Below, in pieces: positions 1-10,780 of a stretch of 64,000 nt of DNA (the first letter of the stretch is position 1; the number at the start of each line of letters is the position of its first letter). Source of the DNA: Linyphia triangularis (lineage: Eukaryota; Arthropoda; Arachnida; Araneae; Linyphiidae); contig OZ021724.1 in NCBI GenBank assembly GCA_963978545.1, positions 27,021,933-27,085,932 on the forward strand. The letters run 5' to 3'. Below the pieces are notes generated by a model. It did no database searches and had not been told where the DNA came from. It saw only the letters and a list, made by a program, of their open reading frames with translations. The translations under genes and the position numbers were made by a program.

Positions 1-175
1 GAATTTGGTTACATTTTTTATGGCTGGAAAACCTATTCGAGCGCAGCAAGATGTTTTAAAACCACAAATTCGAGAGGCAAAGCCGCTCAATCCGAGCGCA
101 GCGAGGCGTTTGGGGGTTGGCGAGCTTTAGCGAGCAGGGGGCGAAGCCCCCTAGTGAACTTAAAATCACTTGAAT
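1..175. other. GC-rich edge fragment with short hairpins, unidentified
   Basis: Composition is clearly richer in G+C than the sequence after about 180. The words gagcgcag, gcgag and gagca recur, and a perfect hairpin (AGGGGGC, loop GAA, GCCCCCT) lies at 136-152. No ORF is recognised. It may be the end of a dispersed repeat cut by the window edge, or foreign sequence; I cannot decide which. Confidence 0.4.
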
Positions 176-950
176 AAGCGATTGCACGTAAACGTCGACT
201 ATTATAAAGGATTTATAGTAACAACTTTGTTTTTATGGGTTGATTTTTTTCGTATAATGAAAGAGCAGTGTTTTAAGTAATAATCCGTTTTGGATTTGTA
301 ACTTTCTATCATTGCTTTTAAATGTAGGCAACAAAACTGTTATATGGCTGTTAATTTTTATAATGAAGAAATGTCGTCAGACTCTAATTTCATCACAATT
401 GTATTTTTAATAATTAATTTAAGGGAATTTTTTTTTTTTTTTAAATTTGGACTTTAATAGTAAAGACACTTCCTACTCTTTTAAAATTCTAATAAATGTC
501 AGTCGTAGTGATATTATTCCTTGGCGAGTTTCTAATTCCTCAAGTTTAATTTATTAAATAAAACTTCTGTTTTCAAAACCAATACTGTCAAAATAGTTCT
601 TTAGTGCGTTAATCTTTACAACTTGACGCCAAATGAAAAGACCAACTCCTCGATGACATACGTTTGCAATATCTATAGAACCAAGAAGATGTGTAGCTAT
701 CAAGTAAAAGTTTTAACATTACACGAAACCGACCAAGCAACACATTTCGTTTAACCCCGTACCATTCGCAATCTAATTTCAGCTCTTTTGTACCCAGAGT
801 TGCGGAAAACTCATTAACTAGAAAAGAAGCCCTTTGTATTATAACCGAGTGATTTAAGTAATAATTTTGGCATAGTTCTTGGCGAGAACATTCTGCCTGG
901 TTCGATTGTTTAATTAGGCCATCCTGACTCAAACTGTTGATATCCTTTCC
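176..950. other. AT-rich sequence, no gene recognised
   Basis: AT-rich with poly-T runs. A 107-codon open frame on the minus strand (609-932) has no recognisable domain and begins with TTG rather than ATG. I see no supported feature. Confidence 0.5.
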
Positions 951-1230
951 CCTTCTTCTAAATAAATGTGATTACAGTCTATTTTCCCAGCTTGATTCTC
1001 TCCCCCTTCCCCTTTCTTCTGATGTTGCCCAAAGTGTTGCTGGATGCAAAGTATTATATCAAAGAATGCATCTCATACTTCGCTCGACTTCATTCTGGGA
1101 TTACGTCAGTGGAAGACCATATTGGTGGATAATTGTGATTGGCTAGGCGAATGTGACGTCTCTGATATGAGTTCACATGGTTGTCAAAAGAATTAAAATT
1201 AAGTGGGAACGTGAATAAATTATATAAATT
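951..1230. promoter_or_regulatory. Candidate regulatory core at a C-to-G strand-composition switch (locus 1)
   Basis: The left flank (961-1020) is C-rich (about 20 C to 5 G in 60 bases). The right side (1081-1200) favours G (about 31 G to 18 C). Between and beside them are a CRE-like TTACGTCA, a GACGTC and an inverted-CCAAT-like attgg. Regulatory function is inferred only from composition and motifs. Confidence 0.3.
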
Positions 1231-2660
1231 AGCATTTAAACTAAAATATTTCTAATTATGATGTTTGAAAATAATAAAATATTAATAGTAATATTTTATA
1301 TTTATTATAATAAATGGCATACTGATTAAATTAAAAAATAACTTGTATTCGATTTTGTCAGTACCTGTTCTCTTGTTCATATTAGAGATTTCACTAGAAT
1401 TTTTTTACTGTTGTAGACTGTTTCAACCAACTTTGTCATACTTTTTTTTTTTTTTTTAAATCTGTTTTTTGTTTATGATCAAAATATCCATCATTGATAG
1501 TTGTATTCTCTATTAACATTTATCCGTAAAAAAAACCCCAATTTTTGCTGCAATTAACTGTTAAAGGAACCAGGTTCAATTTAAGTTTTGATTCCTTATT
1601 TATATTTAAGAGAATATGGGACACTGAAACTACAAAAATATCATTTGGTTATTATATTTTTTGTTTTCGTTCTATAAAAATTGCTGACGTCACTAGCTAT
1701 AATTTCGCGTTTGAATTTTTGAAATCCGATAATTTTAAGCGGTAAAATCTTTATTTTAACTTATTGCACACTTGTTGGCAAAAGTTAAAAAGACATTTTT
1801 CTCAGCTTCGCTTTTTTCACATTTTACGTATGTTCGAAAAGATCTTTGCGATTCCTTTTTGGATAAATCCACAAAATTTTTTGTAGAAATAAGTATTAAT
1901 TTACTATAGAGAGATGCAAACATACATTTTTATGTCACGTAATTTTTTTCCATTTTTTTTCCCATTTTTTTTTTTCATGTTGGGAATTTGAAATAAGTGC
2001 ATGTTTTAATGAAACATCACTAGCGCCAAGTTTGAAATTTTATTTCTGTTGAACTATAGCACATAAAGATAAAAGCATGTGTGAAAAAGTTTATAATATA
2101 TTGATGAATAACTCCAAATTTTTCTTTCATGTTCGGTAAAATATTGTGTCGCGAGGAGCATTTTGAAAAAATTTAAAATTTCTTATATTTCAATGCATTT
2201 TTCTCAATAATTTACTATCTATTTTATATCATCTGCTCAAATTTTGTTGTCTTATAAGTCGTATCTTCTATGTTTGTACCAAACTTTATTTAATTCTAAC
2301 TAAAACTAAAGAATTTTGGAAAAAGTGTCCCATGTCCCCTTAAAAAGTTATCTGAATGTAAACTTTATTTACTTTTAGACCCATTAAGGCAAAACAACCT
2401 GCCAAAGTAGTTAATTTCTGCGGACATTATTTCATCCGATATATAAAAAAAAAAACATGGTATTCAGTTTGTTTAGTAACTTCGTTCTAAAGGCAGATTA
2501 TTCACTCAGCAAGCAGGAGGGTAACTGCAGTCTTTCTTTCCAAAGTGAGTCACAGTTAGGATATAGAGTTTTGTAACAATTATTAGACAGTTAATGATTA
2601 CTTGTGGTAGCTTTCTATGTTGTTATTCATTCGTGACGACGATCTCAGACTATTTTCTCT
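1231..2660. other. AT-rich sequence, no feature
   Basis: Very AT-rich with several poly-T runs. No long ORF, TIR pair or known repeat family was recognised. Confidence 0.5.
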
Positions 2661-2686
2661 AAAAAGTCCCCCCCCCCCCCCCCCAG

Positions 2687-3355
2687 TAGTCCGAGAGGCA
2701 ACTGCAATTTTTGGACTTTGGACCCCATCGAACATCATTCTGAATTTTTTTATAGAAATTGGAGAAAAGTGAGTAGATTACTAATCCACTGGGTCTGCCG
2801 TGGCAAAAATGGCCGAAACGATCAAAAATCGACTTGGAATGAATTGAACTAAAATCCGATAGCCAAATATGTCATAACTTGCCAAAAAGAGAGCAAACTT
2901 TTTCTTCTGGCAACCCACTGCATTTTGATTTTCAATGAGAAAAAGGGCAAACGAATTTTGATCTCTAGCTCGGAAAACCAGTATCTTTTAAAAGTAAGCT
3001 AAATTGGCGACATCAGTTACGTCATCAGTGACGTAATGTTTATTGCCAATTTGGCTCATTTGTGAAAGATGCAACTAAACCATAGCCACACCTCTGGATA
3101 GTCTGCAACCTTCTTAATTGAAAATTAAAGAGTGAGGGTTACCAAATAAAAAAAATGCTCATTATTTGGCAAGTTATGGCGCATTTGGCAATTGGATTTA
3201 GCTCAACTTATTAAAAGTCGATTTTTGACCAGTTTCAGCCATTTTTGCCACGGCAGACCAGTGGATTCGTAATCTACTCACTTTTCTTCAATTTCTATAA
3301 AAAATTCAGAATGATGTTCGAGGATGTCCAAAAATTGCAGTCACCTCTCAGTCTA
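2687..3355. mobile_element. Family A non-autonomous long-TIR DNA element, copy 1
   Basis: The ends are inverted copies of each other (start like TAGTCCGAGAGGCAACTGC, end the reverse complement). Inverted similarity runs inward over at least 200 bp per arm, including the word agtgagtagatta and its reverse complement near each end. TA at both ends fits a TA target duplication, as in Tc1/mariner-type elements, but the superfamily is not proven. There is no ORF. The centre (3017-3036) holds two CRE-like sites facing each other. Other copies are at 11415-12076 and 20059-20721. A 17-base C run abuts the left end. Confidence 0.8.
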
Positions 3356-3359
3356 TAGT

Positions 3360-3870
3360 AGGTATTTCTCTCCAGACGCATAAACAGATTTTAATCTGAA
3401 ACAATGTTCTGGTGCAATTTCGCCCTTTCGTAGCACTTACATCTGAAAATCTCAGATCAAACCACCACCTAACCGTGACGTCACATAAGAACCGTGGAAA
3501 CAGCCCTTTAAAAGGGGGGAATTAATGTTATGAGAACGGAGCTCTTTATCATCCAGCAACCTTGTGGCAGGAAGGTGATGTCTTGGCGTAAAAAGTGAAT
3601 TGAGTTTTCCATTGACAAGGTGAAATTTCGTGCCGAAAATAAATTCGTTGATCAATTAGGAGTTGGGGAGAATTATACAGCGTTTCTGTGTTAAATGTTC
3701 GATTTAATTGAAAACTTTTTGGAGCTTGAAAGATGGATGTGGCATTTGAATGGAAAGAGCATACGAATGCGGGAAATGGCATCTCTCAACAGTGTTTTCT
3801 CGAATGAGTACTCCGGTCCTGTCAAGTAAATTAATATATAGCGACGAGTTTCAGAATTTAATTATTTTGG
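3360..3870. promoter_or_regulatory. Candidate regulatory core at a composition switch (locus 2)
   Basis: The left side (3421-3480) is C-rich (about 19 C to 7 G). The right side (3661-3780) is G-rich (about 37 G to 11 C). A perfect full CRE palindrome TGACGTCA lies at 3476-3483. Short ORFs here show no recognised domain. Function is inferred. Confidence 0.3.
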
Positions 3871-3963
3871 ATGAAATGATCAAGGAAAAGTTTGCTTTTT
3901 GTTTTAATTATTCAGAAAGAACTACTATGGAAGTTTCTGCTTCACTGAAAATGTTAATTTAAA

Positions 3964-4662
3964 GCTGTCTGGGACTCAAAATTCTAAAATCTTTATTTTT
4001 AGAATTATTTTTCTGAAATTTTTTAAGCTGTAATGTATGATGTTTTGAATCTTAAAAAATTATTTTAAATTTTCAAATTTCAAAAATATTGGGTTTTTGT
4101 AAATAAAAAAACTTCAAAATTTTGATTTTTCCTAAATTTGATATATCCAAAAAACATTTTTAAGAAAATCGCTTCATTTTTTCATAAAATTACTTCTTAT
4201 AATTCATATAAAAATTGTCTTCTTAGTTTTTCAATAAAAAAAATATATATATATTTTTTTTTTATATTTTTCGCAAAAATTGTATATAATCCATAGTATG
4301 CTAAGCTCCACAAATGTTTAAAAAAAAGTTAAATAAAAAAACATAATTCCTGAAGACAAATTAAAGAAATATATATGAAAAACAACTGTAGAAAATTTCA
4401 TAGATATATAACAAGTAGTTTTTAAGTTATATTAATTAAAATTCAAAAAAGGAACAAAAAGCCATCACAGAGAAATAAAGTTTCAAAGTTTCAAGGTAGC
4501 ATGTCTTAGATACAGTTGTCATGTAACAAACGCTTAAATATTTCGGGTTCTACTAATGATAGACGCTAAATTTGTAAGCTATCTTATTTAAAAATACTTT
4601 TATTATTTTTTACAATAATAATTTTTTTTTAGAATTTAAAAAAATTTGAGTACTAGACCACC
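3964..4662. repeat. Family K dispersed repeat, AT-rich
   Basis: The first about 140 bp recur at 38447-38600 (both have the order actcaaaattc, then ctgaaatttttta, then gtaatgtatgatg). The ends look like a weak inverted pair: tctgggactcaaa at the start and the reverse complement of tctagtactcaaa at the end. This suggests an old TIR element of about 700 bp. No coding capacity. Confidence 0.45.
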
Positions 4663-4760
4663 TTAAAGGTAGTTATGATTGGTCCCATGTTTTGGTACAT
4701 GAAAATACCGTACTCCAATAAGTGTCGTGCAAAAAGTGCATATTGCAAATTATAATATAA

Positions 4761-4903
4761 ATGTTATAGCTAATATGATTAATTTGCACATTATACATGA
4801 TAACTGGCTGTTGTACTTAATATTATGCATAATAACCTTTTTATTATACAGAATAATTATTTATTATATATAATATCCAAATTAATCATATTAGCTATAA
4901 CAT
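4761..4903. mobile_element. Short palindromic MITE with perfect 26-bp arms
   Basis: Positions 4761-4786 and 4878-4903 are perfect inverted repeats of 26 bp (arm starts ATGTTATAGCTAATATG). The 91-bp interior is AT-rich. There is no ORF. Perfect arms in such AT-rich sequence suggest a real element rather than chance. Confidence 0.65.
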
Positions 4904-4904
4904 A

Positions 4905-4971
4905 TACAAGGTGCACACAAATTAGTTGGACAGTGTAGGTCAAATAAATCTGCATAACTCTTAAAAGCTAT

Positions 4972-5003
<32 letters not shown>

Positions 5004-5153
5004 CAGGCCTTTAAACTATTCTTTTCCCCCAAATAGTTTATGCTCACCCTGCCATTTACTATGAAAATAATAATAATAATAATGTTTATTTTGCTTAGTT
5101 ATTAAGAGTTATACAAATCTATTTGAATTTCATTGTCCAAGTGAATCCTGTTA
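4905..5153. mobile_element. Family L MITE, copy 1
   Basis: Imperfect TIRs: the left starts TACAAGGTGCAC and the right is the reverse complement of TAACAGGATTC. Inner arms share tcaaatarat and ataactcttaa words. Copy 2 at 49702-49918 has the more typical ACAGGGTGT end. The interior holds a 26-27-base A run. Non-coding. Confidence 0.65.
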
Positions 5154-5580
5154 CAACTCTAAAAATTCATTAGCATAAAAATGACGAATTTGTATTGCAC
5201 AGCGGGTATTTTATTCACTTTAAAGCTCTTGTAAGTATTGTTACATAAAAATTTTGTTAAACGAATTTATACCACAATTTTTATATCATAGTTGTATAAA
5301 TTGTAATATAGTAAAACATTGCAGAAGCTACATTTCACAGTTTCGCTTTGTTTTACAATTTTTGTAGCTAACTAAAAAAGCATACAAATTTATTTCGCAA
5401 ATAAAAATTAAAAAAAAAAAATATTTAAAAACAATTTTTGATATTAAGAACCCATCAATACCCATTTGTTCTCTACAATTATCGAAATGACAATAAGTTT
5501 CAATTCCTTTGAAATACATCTCATTCCGAAAGACGTCACTAGAAAACTATTCAAATTCGGAAATATGACGAAACAAATTC
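5154..5580. other. AT-rich sequence, no feature
   Basis: No ORF, repeat pair or RNA gene recognised. Confidence 0.5.
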
Positions 5581-6130
5581 GACTTTAACTATCACCATTT
5601 AAACCCAGTGGGCGTTATGCAAAACCGCCAACTTTAATACCATAACCTCCCATTCCCTTCCGTCGCATCCCAGTATGAATGCCCGGGTATTCCTATTTCC
5701 TGGTCGCAGTTTCTGCTGGGCTTTCAAGATCTTTCTCTACAAGATAAGTGCTTAGCATGGCGCATCCAACAGTTCGCCGCACCGCATAGCAAGCAGCTAT
5801 TAAGCGAGCCACAGCTGCTTATTTCCAAGGGTCGTTATCATTAGTAGTTCGGCGGTGGCAACAGCAGCAATGCTCGTGTTTTGAAGGAAATGCATTCCTG
5901 CTTTATTGTGCTATTTAAAGGGATGGAAGACAATTTTGGCGCGTCGGGGAATTTTGAGGTGTGTTGTGCTGTTAAAAGGTGTTAAGAGTTCTTTTTTTTT
6001 ATTTTGGTTAAGAAATGGGCGTGAAGGTGTTTTTGTGTGAACTATTTTGCATATTGAAAACAAAGGTGGGAAGAAAAGAAGTTGGTGGACTTGATGGGCG
6101 AGTTCAGTTTTGATGTGAAAACTTTCGTCA
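5581..6130. promoter_or_regulatory. Candidate regulatory core at a composition switch (locus 3)
   Basis: Left lines 5581-5700 have about 39 C to 16 G. Right lines 5941-6120 have about 57 G to 11 C. The core (about 5700-5900) is the most complex, GC-rich unique sequence of this part. It contains an E-box CAGCTG, a TTATCATTAG word and GGAAATGCATTCC, which resembles TEAD/POU sites. Function is inferred. Confidence 0.35.
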
Positions 6131-6180
6131 ATAACAAGTCAGTGCAGAATGCTGTTGTATTAGACAGTTTATTTTTGTTG

Positions 6181-7031
6181 CATTTTAAAATCATTTAGAT
6201 TTGAGTAGCGGAAATAACGTGCATCTCACTCTGAAGTTATTTTCTATTCAAGGCATATTTCATCAAACATCTTTTGCTTGTTCATGTGGAGTCCGGAAGA
6301 CAATTACCTTAAACTTTTCTAGCCATCCTGCACTTGCTATAAATCCTTCAACTTTTAGTAAACGAGTAAAGTTCTTTTCTTTTAACATCTTTCCACTAAA
6401 AGGGATTTTGGAATTCTGGTTTCGATATGTCTCAAACCATTTTAATACAGCAGATTCAACACCAAGAAAGGCCCACTCATTTACACAATGGATCGAGTTT
6501 CGATGCATGTCTTGTCAAAATCGTCCTTGTTTTTCAAAATGGTTGATAGAGTATTCGGAGGAATTATGATCTTTAAAGCAACGTTTTTCTTCTTACATCG
6601 CAGATTTTGTTCAGTTTCATTGATCAATTTAACTTTATGAACTGGACCAAGCGTATTCAATTTACGTTTTAACATTATTCAAAGCCAACGTAAACCAACA
6701 CCGTGGACTCACACTTTAAATATGGAATGGAATGTAAAGACAAAGCCCGTTTACTTTCTGTGTATGCGTCAATGCAAACGGTCTTTTTCAGGTAACAAGT
6801 TAAAGTTTAAAACACGATGTAAAGAGGAAAAAATAAAAATCGTGTTTTTTTTTTTTTTTTTAAAGTTATGATAATAAAATTTTCACAAAAACTTCGACTT
6901 AAAAGATGTACACTTCGATAAATGGAGAAAATTTAATGTTGAAAAGTACTAAATTGTCATGAGACCTAATGAAAACTTCGAGATAAACGAATATTCGACT
7001 TATGAGACTTCGAGTTATCGCGAATTGACTG
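6181..7031 (-). mobile_element. Decayed pogo/Tigger-type DNA transposon, 5' part
   Basis: Read on the minus strand, the element starts at 7031 with CAGTCAATTCGCGATAACTC, the kind of end typical of pogo/Tigger elements, flanked by TA at 7032-7033. It then has a leader with repeated short words (cttcga, taagtcgaa) and the fossil transposase at 6675-6263. I cannot find the other terminus, so the lower boundary is a guess. Confidence 0.6.
6263..6675 (-). pseudogene. Pogo/Tigger (CENP-B-like) transposase, N-terminal DNA-binding region, frameshifted
   Basis: Transposases of this family bind the transposon ends through an N-terminal pair of helix-turn-helix domains, the arrangement shared with CENP-B and jerky proteins. 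Two overlapping minus-strand frames show it. The first starts at an ATG at 6675 (MLKRKLNTLG) and resembles the first, Psq-like HTH, including VALKIIIPPNTLSTILKNK. The second (6508-6263) resembles the CENP-B-type HTH, with AVLKWFETYR, KIPFSGKMLKEK and FIASAGWLEKFK. A frameshift separates them, and a stop ends the second just after that motif. The catalytic DDE region is not seen, so the gene is dead. It belongs to the pogo-like end at 7031. Assignment rests on motif recognition, not a search. Confidence 0.65.
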
Positions 7032-7106
7032 TATATGGAAATCATTGATTAATTGTTGCATCCCAAAAAGTAATGTTTGGTGTATGGTTGGATTAGCTGA
7101 CCTCAA

Positions 7107-7299
7107 ATTATAACTTCTGGATAACTATGCTAACCTCCCTAACTAAATATGTCCATATTCCTCCCATCTATGCTAAGTAATCGGTGGCGCTTGGTTACCA
7201 ACACATTCTAACTAGTTTGTGGGGAAGTTGCTAATATAGAACTCTATGATGATTGTTAGGCCTTCTTCGGCTGTAGTTAAAGATCAGTAGTTGGACTAC
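7107..7299. mobile_element. Family J MITE, copy 0 (degraded)
   Basis: Shares the family's order: taacttctggata, then a cccatctatgcta block, an aactagtttg block, and ctctatgatgattgttag before cttctt. Diverged, with a poorly kept right end. A neighbouring copy is at 7391-7610 and another at 32604-32827. Confidence 0.5.
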
Positions 7300-7390
7300 A
7301 AAGGAGTTGTTCATCATGAATTGTTGACACAAAATCAGACAATAAATTCGGAAAAATACTGTTTTCAAATGGCAGTATTGAAACACTGAT

Positions 7391-7610
7391 TTCTACTACA
7401 ATTTCTGGATAGCTTAAAAGCGGTCTCTGAGATGATGTAATTTAAATACTTCCCTTCCATAATGCTTTGAAATAGGTTGTCCATAGCTGCAAACAAATTT
7501 TAACTAGTTTTGGGGAAAGTTGCTGGTATAGATCTCGATAGTGATTATTAAGTCTTCTTCAATTTCAAGTCCATAGCCAAGCTGTGCTATCCAGAAGTTG
7601 TAGTAGAATC
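7391..7610. mobile_element. Family J MITE, copy 1
   Basis: The left end (ttctactacaatttctggat) and right end (atccagaagttgtagtagaa) are inverted repeats. The interior is shared with 7107-7299 and 32604-32827. Its right terminus forms one arm of the perfect palindrome at 7581-7637. Confidence 0.6.
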
Positions 7611-7637
7611 TCTACTACAACTTCTGGATAGCACAGC
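7581..7637. repeat. Perfect 57-bp palindrome (27-bp arms, 3-base loop)
   Basis: Arms 7581-7607 and 7611-7637 are exact reverse complements around ATC. This is a family J terminus meeting an inverted copy of the same terminus, directly against the mariner fossil. Confidence 0.85.
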
Positions 7638-8054
7638 ACATTGGAAGCAGAAATCGAAACCAATCGGCCAGAATTGACCAGTCGTCGAGGTGTTGTCTTC
7701 CAACATGACAATGTTCGAAGTAACATTTCTCAGAAAGTCTGACAAAGTAAATGTCGTTGGAGTGTTTTGTGTAGCCTTTCATATTCACCAAACCTTCTTT
7801 TCCCCTCATATTTTTACCATTTCAGGTCACTTCAAAATTCTTTGAATGGTCCGGAATTCAAGATGCACTTCGGAAAACTTTTTTTGCAAATAAGCATGAC
7901 GATTTTTTAATGGAATATTCCAGCTCCTGAAAAGATGGCAAAAAGTCATAGAACAAAATGCTGATTATGGGATTCAATAAATAAATGTGGGTTTTTGTAC
8001 TGTTTAGTTAGTATTTATCATAAAAAATGCAGAATTTTTTCGATGACCCAATAT
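7638..8054 (+). pseudogene. Mariner transposase fossil, C-terminal half
   Basis: Mariner transposases cut and paste DNA with a D,D34D catalytic triad. From 7650 the frame reads EIETNRPELTSRRGVVFQHDN, matching the family's second-aspartate block (the D codon is at 7707-7709). A stop follows soon after. Further on, in shifted frames, come remnants of the following region (SLQNSLNGPEF; FFANKHDDF in another frame) and a C-terminal KRWQKVIEQNADYGIQ ending in TAA near 7980. The sequence to 8054 ends with the complement of TTGGGTCATCGAAAAAATTC, a mariner-like terminus. The 5' half is missing, replaced by the family J palindrome. Stops and frameshifts make it non-functional. Confidence 0.7.
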
Positions 8055-9199
8055 ATTCAGACTCTCACAAAGAATATTACCTTATCTGTTGAAAATATCG
8101 TTTCAAACTTATTACTCGTTCAACGGTGATAAAAAAAAAAAAAAAAAACTAACATTTGAAGTCAACAGTTCTTTCCGCCGAGTTCGACCAACAAAGTTGA
8201 GCCGATATGTGTTTACTGGAAAGCCAAATTGACAAGCTAACAAAGCACAGAAAAAGAAAACTTTAAAATTAAAAAAAAAAACTATTTAAGAAACACATCT
8301 CTTGTCACTCAGATAGAATTAAACGAAGCATTAAAATATACGATCTCATTGTAAGCACTTCCCGATAACTTCTGAAGGAAATATTTTCAAGTGCATTGTT
8401 ACACTCTTCCGAACTAATAACTGCACTTCAAATTTCCCTTACTGCTTTTTACACCATAAAAAAAAAAAAGCGAAAAAATAACTTCGAAAGCTTTTCAAAA
8501 TCAACTTCTTCGGTCATAAAAAGTACCCGTCGACAAAACGAAAAAAAAAAAAAAAAAAAAAGTCCCCAGAGGGCATATTAATAAAAAATGTGCTGTTAAA
8601 AAATACTTACGGGGTAAGTCTCCCGTAAAAATGTTTATTAAATCGAGTCAAGGATAAGGATACAGTTATTAAAAAATATATATTAAAAAAAAAATTAAAA
8701 AAATCATGGAACGATCTAAGAATTCTTATTTTTAACCGAAATACGAAACTTATTGAATCTTCCCCTTCTAAAGAGAAAATAAAATTGTCTTTAGCAAGGG
8801 ATAAAAAGAGTAATAAAATTCATATAAAAGTGAAAAAAGAGCTATATAATAAAAATAATCGAGTTTAGATGGAAATTTGAATTTAAAGTCATAAAGTTCC
8901 TCAATAATAATATATAAAAACGGAACCTTCCCCCGAGTCTTTAGTCGCCAAGAATTTCGCCATTTTTAGTTATTTCTTGACTTGGTGAGAACGTTTTTAT
9001 GGGTTCGTCACAATTTTATCTACTGGATTATTGCCTATTCTCTTAAGCGATGTTCAATGCTCTTGAGTGGGGTTTCGACGCCTTTTTTGAAAACTTGTAT
9101 TTAATAATGTCTGGAATAGGGGGAAATGATTTTTAAGTTCTCGGAGGTATATCGGTAGGGGGAATTATTTTTTTTTTTTATAAGTTTAGGGGGGAAAAG
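8055..9199. other. AT-rich sequence, no feature
   Basis: Many poly-A runs. The short ORFs here are low-complexity lysine/asparagine frames. Nothing is supported. Confidence 0.5.
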
Positions 9200-10780
9200 T
9201 AGGGGTGTGGAACATAGCACAACTTTCAATTGCACTTTATCACTGATGTGGATTTGGGTCATTTATCGTTTTTATATTTTCCTCATTTGCTTAGAAAAAA
9301 TGGCCAGTTTGGCGATATTTTTTGCGATAATTCTTATATGGGTCTTTAAAAAAGAAAAAAAAAACTTCTCCAAAATGGTGTTTTCGGTGATATACCTTTC
9401 GATACTTCTTATATTATTCTTTCTCATAAGTGAAACTGAGGAGAGGAGAAAAAACGATCGTTGATAAGCTATATTCAAACAAAGAGACGTATTTGCTAAG
9501 GGCATTCGTTTTTCAACTTTTTACGCCATTAAAGCATTTTTACTGGTTGGTTGTTTTCAGATTATCTGGCTCCGTCAGCAATACGAGGGATATAATGTGC
9601 CGAAACATTCGTCATTAGACAAGCCAACATACATTTACAAACACCCATGCCTAATACGGGACTCGAACCCGCAACCTCGCGGTCTAGAGACTAGCACGCT
9701 AACCACTATACCGTTTGGTCAGCGCATTTTTACTGGAATTTCGGAGGTGTTTAGAACACCTTACGAGGACCTTACACCTTTTCGGATGTTTAGAACACCT
9801 TACGAGGCATTAGCACAGTGACTTTTTTTTAAAATCGTTACGGCAGTTTTATAGCAATCACTGAAAAACATTATTTTTTCAATGGCCTACCCTATGCGCA
9901 TGCGCGATTTTGATGAAAAAATTAATGTGAGGTCCCATTGCTACCATTAAACCTCATACCAGATTTGAACATGGAAGGTCAATTTATTCGGGAGCTATGC
10001 GAAATTTTTTCTAGGTCACTTTTTTAAAATCTGGATGTTCCAAAACGTGGAGTAATGTAAAAAAAAAAAATAATAATAATAATAATTGTTTTACCAAATG
10101 CTATATTTTTATCACCTTATGTATATATATGGATAATTGAAAATAAAAAATTATCTAGAAAAAATTTCTGTCTGTATGTATATATGTGTGTCTGTGTGAA
10201 TGTGGTCAGCATAACTCTCGAACAAATTGACCTAGGATGTTCAAATTTGGTGTGTAGGTTAGTGGTAATCATGAGACCTACCATTATGGTTTTCGTCAAA
10301 ATAGCGCATGCGCATACGGTAGATGGCTTTGAAAATATCAGGTTTTTTAATTATTGCAAAAAAACCCCGGCTCTAACGATTTTGATCAAAATCGTTGTGG
10401 TAATGCATCTTAAGGTGTTCTAAACATCCCCACCTCCGAAATTCCTGTAAACATGCTTTAATGTCTTAAAAAGTTTTTAAAAAAAACCGAATGCCTTCAA
10501 CACAGAGTTCTCTTTGCTTGAACATACCTCATCAACGATCGTTTTTTCTCTTCTTCGCAGTTTCACTTAAAAGAAAGGATAACATAAGAATCATCGAAAA
10601 GTATATCGCGTTTTTTTTGTTTGTTTTTTTCAATAAAAAACATATAAGAATTATCTAAAAAAATATCGCCATTATGGCCATTTTTTCAATGAATGAGGAA
10701 AATATAAAATTAGTAAATGACACAAATCCACGTCAGAATTCACGGGAAATTTTAAAGTTGTGCGATGTTCCCCACCTCTA
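9200..10780. mobile_element. Family E long inverted-repeat element, two-arm copy with nested SINE
   Basis: The left end TAGGGGTGTGGAACATAGCAC and right end (reverse complement of TAGAGGTGGGGAACATCGCAC) are inverted. The two arms (about 9200-10020 and 10100-10780) mirror each other across most of their length, including cgaaattcc near aggtgttctaaac, and GCGCATGCGC palindromes at 9895-9906 and 10303-10314. The loop is AT-rich with (taa)n. Foldback or MITE-like. TA borders are possible and no 8-bp duplication is visible, so the superfamily is open. Single arms occur at 34710, 39182 and 59041. Confidence 0.7.
9547..9723 (-). mobile_element. SINE-1 (tRNA-derived), copy a
   Basis: On the minus strand it has the tRNA-like head with a perfect B box (GGTTCGAGTCC) and an A-box-like block (GGTATAGTGGTTAGCG), a body, and the tail GAAAACAACC. 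It is flanked by a 13-bp target duplication GCATTTTTACTGG (9534-9546 and 9724-9736). It lies in the left arm of the family E element. Length 177 bp, full length. Confidence 0.9.

Noticed and set aside
609..932. 107-codon minus-strand ORF as a host gene
   Set aside because: It starts at TTG, shows no recognisable domain or splice structure, and its length is within chance for this window.
4977..5003. Poly-A run as the tail of a retroposed gene
   Set aside because: It lies in the interior of the family L MITE and has no gene-like sequence before it.
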